This document shows positions 23,404 through 24,780 of a DNA stretch of 24,780 nucleotides, piece after piece. Below the pieces are notes generated by a model that saw nothing but the letters and a program-made list of their open reading frames with translations, ran no database searches and was not told the DNA's origin. Every line of letters starts with the position of its first letter. The first letter of the stretch is position 1. The stretch spans positions 1 through 24,780 of the forward strand of contig JAKORQ010000219.1 of the NCBI GenBank assembly GCA_029777755.1, read 5' to 3'. The position numbers and the translations under genes were made by a program. Source of the stretch: Planctomycetota bacterium (GTDB lineage: Bacteria; Planctomycetota; Phycisphaerae; Tepidisphaerales; Tepidisphaeraceae).

Positions 23404-23582
23404 GACCTGTCCCTCTAATTACAGAAATTGCAGACTATCACGCTCGGCCGCAAACCTGCAAGAAAATTCTGTGCAAAGATTACAGAAAGGCAAAACCGCC
23501 TATTTTCTCGGTGAATATAGCTGGCTGGCGTGGTAGCATCCTGTGCAATTCTTGCATGTAATTACAGAAAGAGGTAGCGAAA
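23404..23582. promoter_or_regulatory. divergent control region with repeated operator-like sites
   Basis: ATTACAGAAA occurs three times in direct orientation: 23418-23427, 23479-23488, 23561-23570. The last overlaps the perfect palindrome TGTAATTACA (23557-23566). TGCAAGAAAATTCTGTGCA (23458-23476) and TGCAATTCTTGCA (23544-23556) are imperfect palindromes sharing TGCAAGAA. TGTAAT, a five-of-six match to a -10 box, occurs on the - strand before LacI and on both strands near 23560. These are likely sites for the LacI-family protein, with promoters beneath them. Confidence 0.6.
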
Positions 23583-24776
23583 ATGTCGACCGATATTGCC
23601 GCCCAGCCCGCCACGTCCGTTCGCCAGCTCGCCCTCGATTCCGCCCGCGCCGGGCTGGATTTCCTGGTGCGGCAGCAGGTCAGCACCGGCGACAGCGCTG
23701 ATATGGGACGTTTCCCGTTCACCTATGACTGCTCGGCCAATCGCATTCTCACCCTCAGCACCAACTGGACCACCGGCATCGGCATCGCGGCTCTCCTGGC
23801 CGGCTATCGTGCCTTCAGTGACGAGCGTTATTTGCAGGCGGCCGGCCGGGCGGTGCGCTACCTGTTCAGCATCCAGAGTTTCTCGCCGTTCTCCCGGCGC
23901 GTGCGTGGCGTATTCCGCGAGGTGACGGGGCAATCGTCCATGGCCCATCCGCGCGATGCCCTGACGGCCGCCTGGGCGCTGGCCGACTGGTCGCAGATCG
24001 CCGGCGACCAGGAAGCCTTCGACCGGGCACGCATCTACGCCGACTGGTTCGTGGAGGTCGGCATGGAGAGGGGCTACCCCTACTGGACGGTGCGTTTCGA
24101 CGATCAGCCATGGGAGCCAGGCTGGTGCGGGTCGTTCCACAGCGGCAGCGCGTATTTCATGTACCGCATGTTCCGCCTTACCGGCGAGGCGCGCTATCGA
24201 ACCGCCATGCGCACCATCCTCGATTTCTACAATCAGCACCATCTCGCCGCCGACGGCAGCATCAGCGTGATCCTCGACCGCAATACCTTTGAGAAGCTCG
24301 ATGGCAAGGTCGACCCCAGGATCGCGCCGCGCGGCTGGGAGATGATGCACGTCTACAACGATGACTTTGGCGCACTGGCCAACCTCGCCGCATGGAAGCT
24401 GGAGAAGGATGACAAATACTCCTCGGCCGCCGGGCGCTTCCTCCGTCGCATGGTCGATATCCAGCGCGCTGACGGTGGATTTGGGCCGGAAGCGTATTCG
24501 GTTCCCAGCGCCGGCGGGGCGGTGCTGCTGGAACTGGCCGCAGCGCGCAAGCTTGGCCTTGGGATCGGCACCGACGAAAGCCTTGCGAAAGCCGTGCAGT
24601 ATCTGCTGAACCTGCAGGTGAGGCGCGAGGGTGATCCCGCCGATGGCGCGTACCGCGGCTGCACCAGCAACTACACGCTGGATGAGCGCATTTGCAACAT
24701 TCGCTCAGGAGCTTACGCCATCATGGGGTTGCTGCATTTCGCGCAAGCGGCGGGAGGAATCTACGGCGTGGATTGA
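23583..24776 (+). CDS. predicted alpha/alpha-toroid protein, possibly a six-hairpin glycosidase or lyase
   Basis: 397 residues, starting at ATG with AGAGGT 7 nt upstream. No signal peptide or membrane helix, so cytoplasmic. The sequence shows repeated helical hairpins with aromatic and glycine turns (SARAGLDFLVRQQ, WTTGIGIAALLAGYRAF, DALTAAWALADWSQIAGD, SGSAYFMYRMFRLTGEARYR, FLRRMVDIQRADGGFGPEAY). This pattern suits (alpha/alpha)6-7 toroids such as GH88/GH105 hydrolases, epimerases or terpene-cyclase-like folds. I cannot assign a family or catalytic residues with confidence; conserved-looking acids occur in VRFDDQPWEPGWCG and VYNDDFG. Its position, divergent from the LacI gene and sharing its control region, supports intracellular processing of oligosaccharides released by the secreted enzyme. 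The window ends 4 nt after the TGA. Confidence 0.75.
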   Translation: MSTDIAAQPATSVRQLALDSARAGLDFLVRQQVSTGDSADMGRFPFTYDCSANRILTLSTNWTTGIGIAALLAGYRAFSDERYLQAAGRAVRYLFSIQSFSPFSRRVRGVFREVTGQSSMAHPRDALTAAWALADWSQIAGDQEAFDRARIYADWFVEVGMERGYPYWTVRFDDQPWEPGWCGSFHSGSAYFMYRMFRLTGEARYRTAMRTILDFYNQHHLAADGSISVILDRNTFEKLDGKVDPRIAPRGWEMMHVYNDDFGALANLAAWKLEKDDKYSSAAGRFLRRMVDIQRADGGFGPEAYSVPSAGGAVLLELAAARKLGLGIGTDESLAKAVQYLLNLQVRREGDPADGAYRGCTSNYTLDERICNIRSGAYAIMGLLHFAQAAGGIYGVD

Positions 24777-24780
24777 AGGC

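Noticed and set aside
23520..23540. Sigma-54-like promoter (TGGC...GC) before the toroid gene
   Set aside because: The GG and GC elements are not 10 nt apart, so the consensus is not met.

Overview
The window looks like chromosomal DNA of a planctomycete, probably class Phycisphaerae; this placement is my inference, made without a database search. Support comes from a 16S rRNA 3' end that has its own terminator and no adjacent 23S gene (unlinked rRNA genes are common in planctomycetes). Further support is a prepilin-like protein with the H-X9-DG ending, a PEP-CTERM protein, PqqD/M50/HlyD fusions beside a second SecA, high GC, and gene-poor gaps filled with short palindromic repeats. The 16S 3' end carries CACCTCC, and several genes have perfect GGAGGTGA sites. 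GTG and TTG starts are frequent (six genes).

Layout. 1-480 is the 16S 3' end, with a terminator at 618-655. 656-1370 has no credible gene and holds several copies, in both orientations, of a CACAGAT-rich repeat plus a REP-like palindrome. 1371-2423 (-) is a zinc-ribbon/TM/vWA protein, divergent from a small zincin (2540-2920). From 3080 to 12308 a + strand block encodes a secreted HlyD-like adaptor, a GAF-GAF-TM-HlyD fusion, a PqqD/M50 site-2-protease/HlyD fusion, a shortened SecA and a MASE3 hybrid histidine kinase. A PilZ-like gene follows, closed by a 16-bp terminator. I read this block as a candidate dedicated export or envelope-processing machine: one ATPase motor, three membrane-fusion-type proteins, one intramembrane protease and sensory input at two points. 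No cargo gene is visible.

The most striking detail is an in-frame TAG (6808-6810) inside the M50 gene, between its two active-site motifs. It sits where a one-base change from TGG would restore the frame, and the downstream 479 codons remain intact. UAG is the ordinary stop of eight other genes here, so genome-wide reassignment is unlikely. A recent nonsense mutation, a sequence error, or local readthrough/reinitiation are the options.

On the - strand, 12841-16089 is housekeeping: a SUMT-HemD (CobA/HemD) fusion for siroheme/heme, tRNA-Arg(ACG) with a clear TTGACA promoter, and an RhlE-like DEAD-box helicase. 16090-16664 is a repeat-containing gap. 16665-23403 (-) is a carbohydrate-related set: a LacI regulator, a DNRLRE/PEP-CTERM protein starting one base after the LacI stop, a pseudopilin, and a 1309-aa secreted polysaccharide deacetylase/clan GH-A glycosidase fusion. 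Divergent from LacI is a cytoplasmic alpha/alpha-toroid protein (23583-24776). The 179-bp region between them carries three ATTACAGAAA direct repeats and palindromes, probable LacI-family operators.
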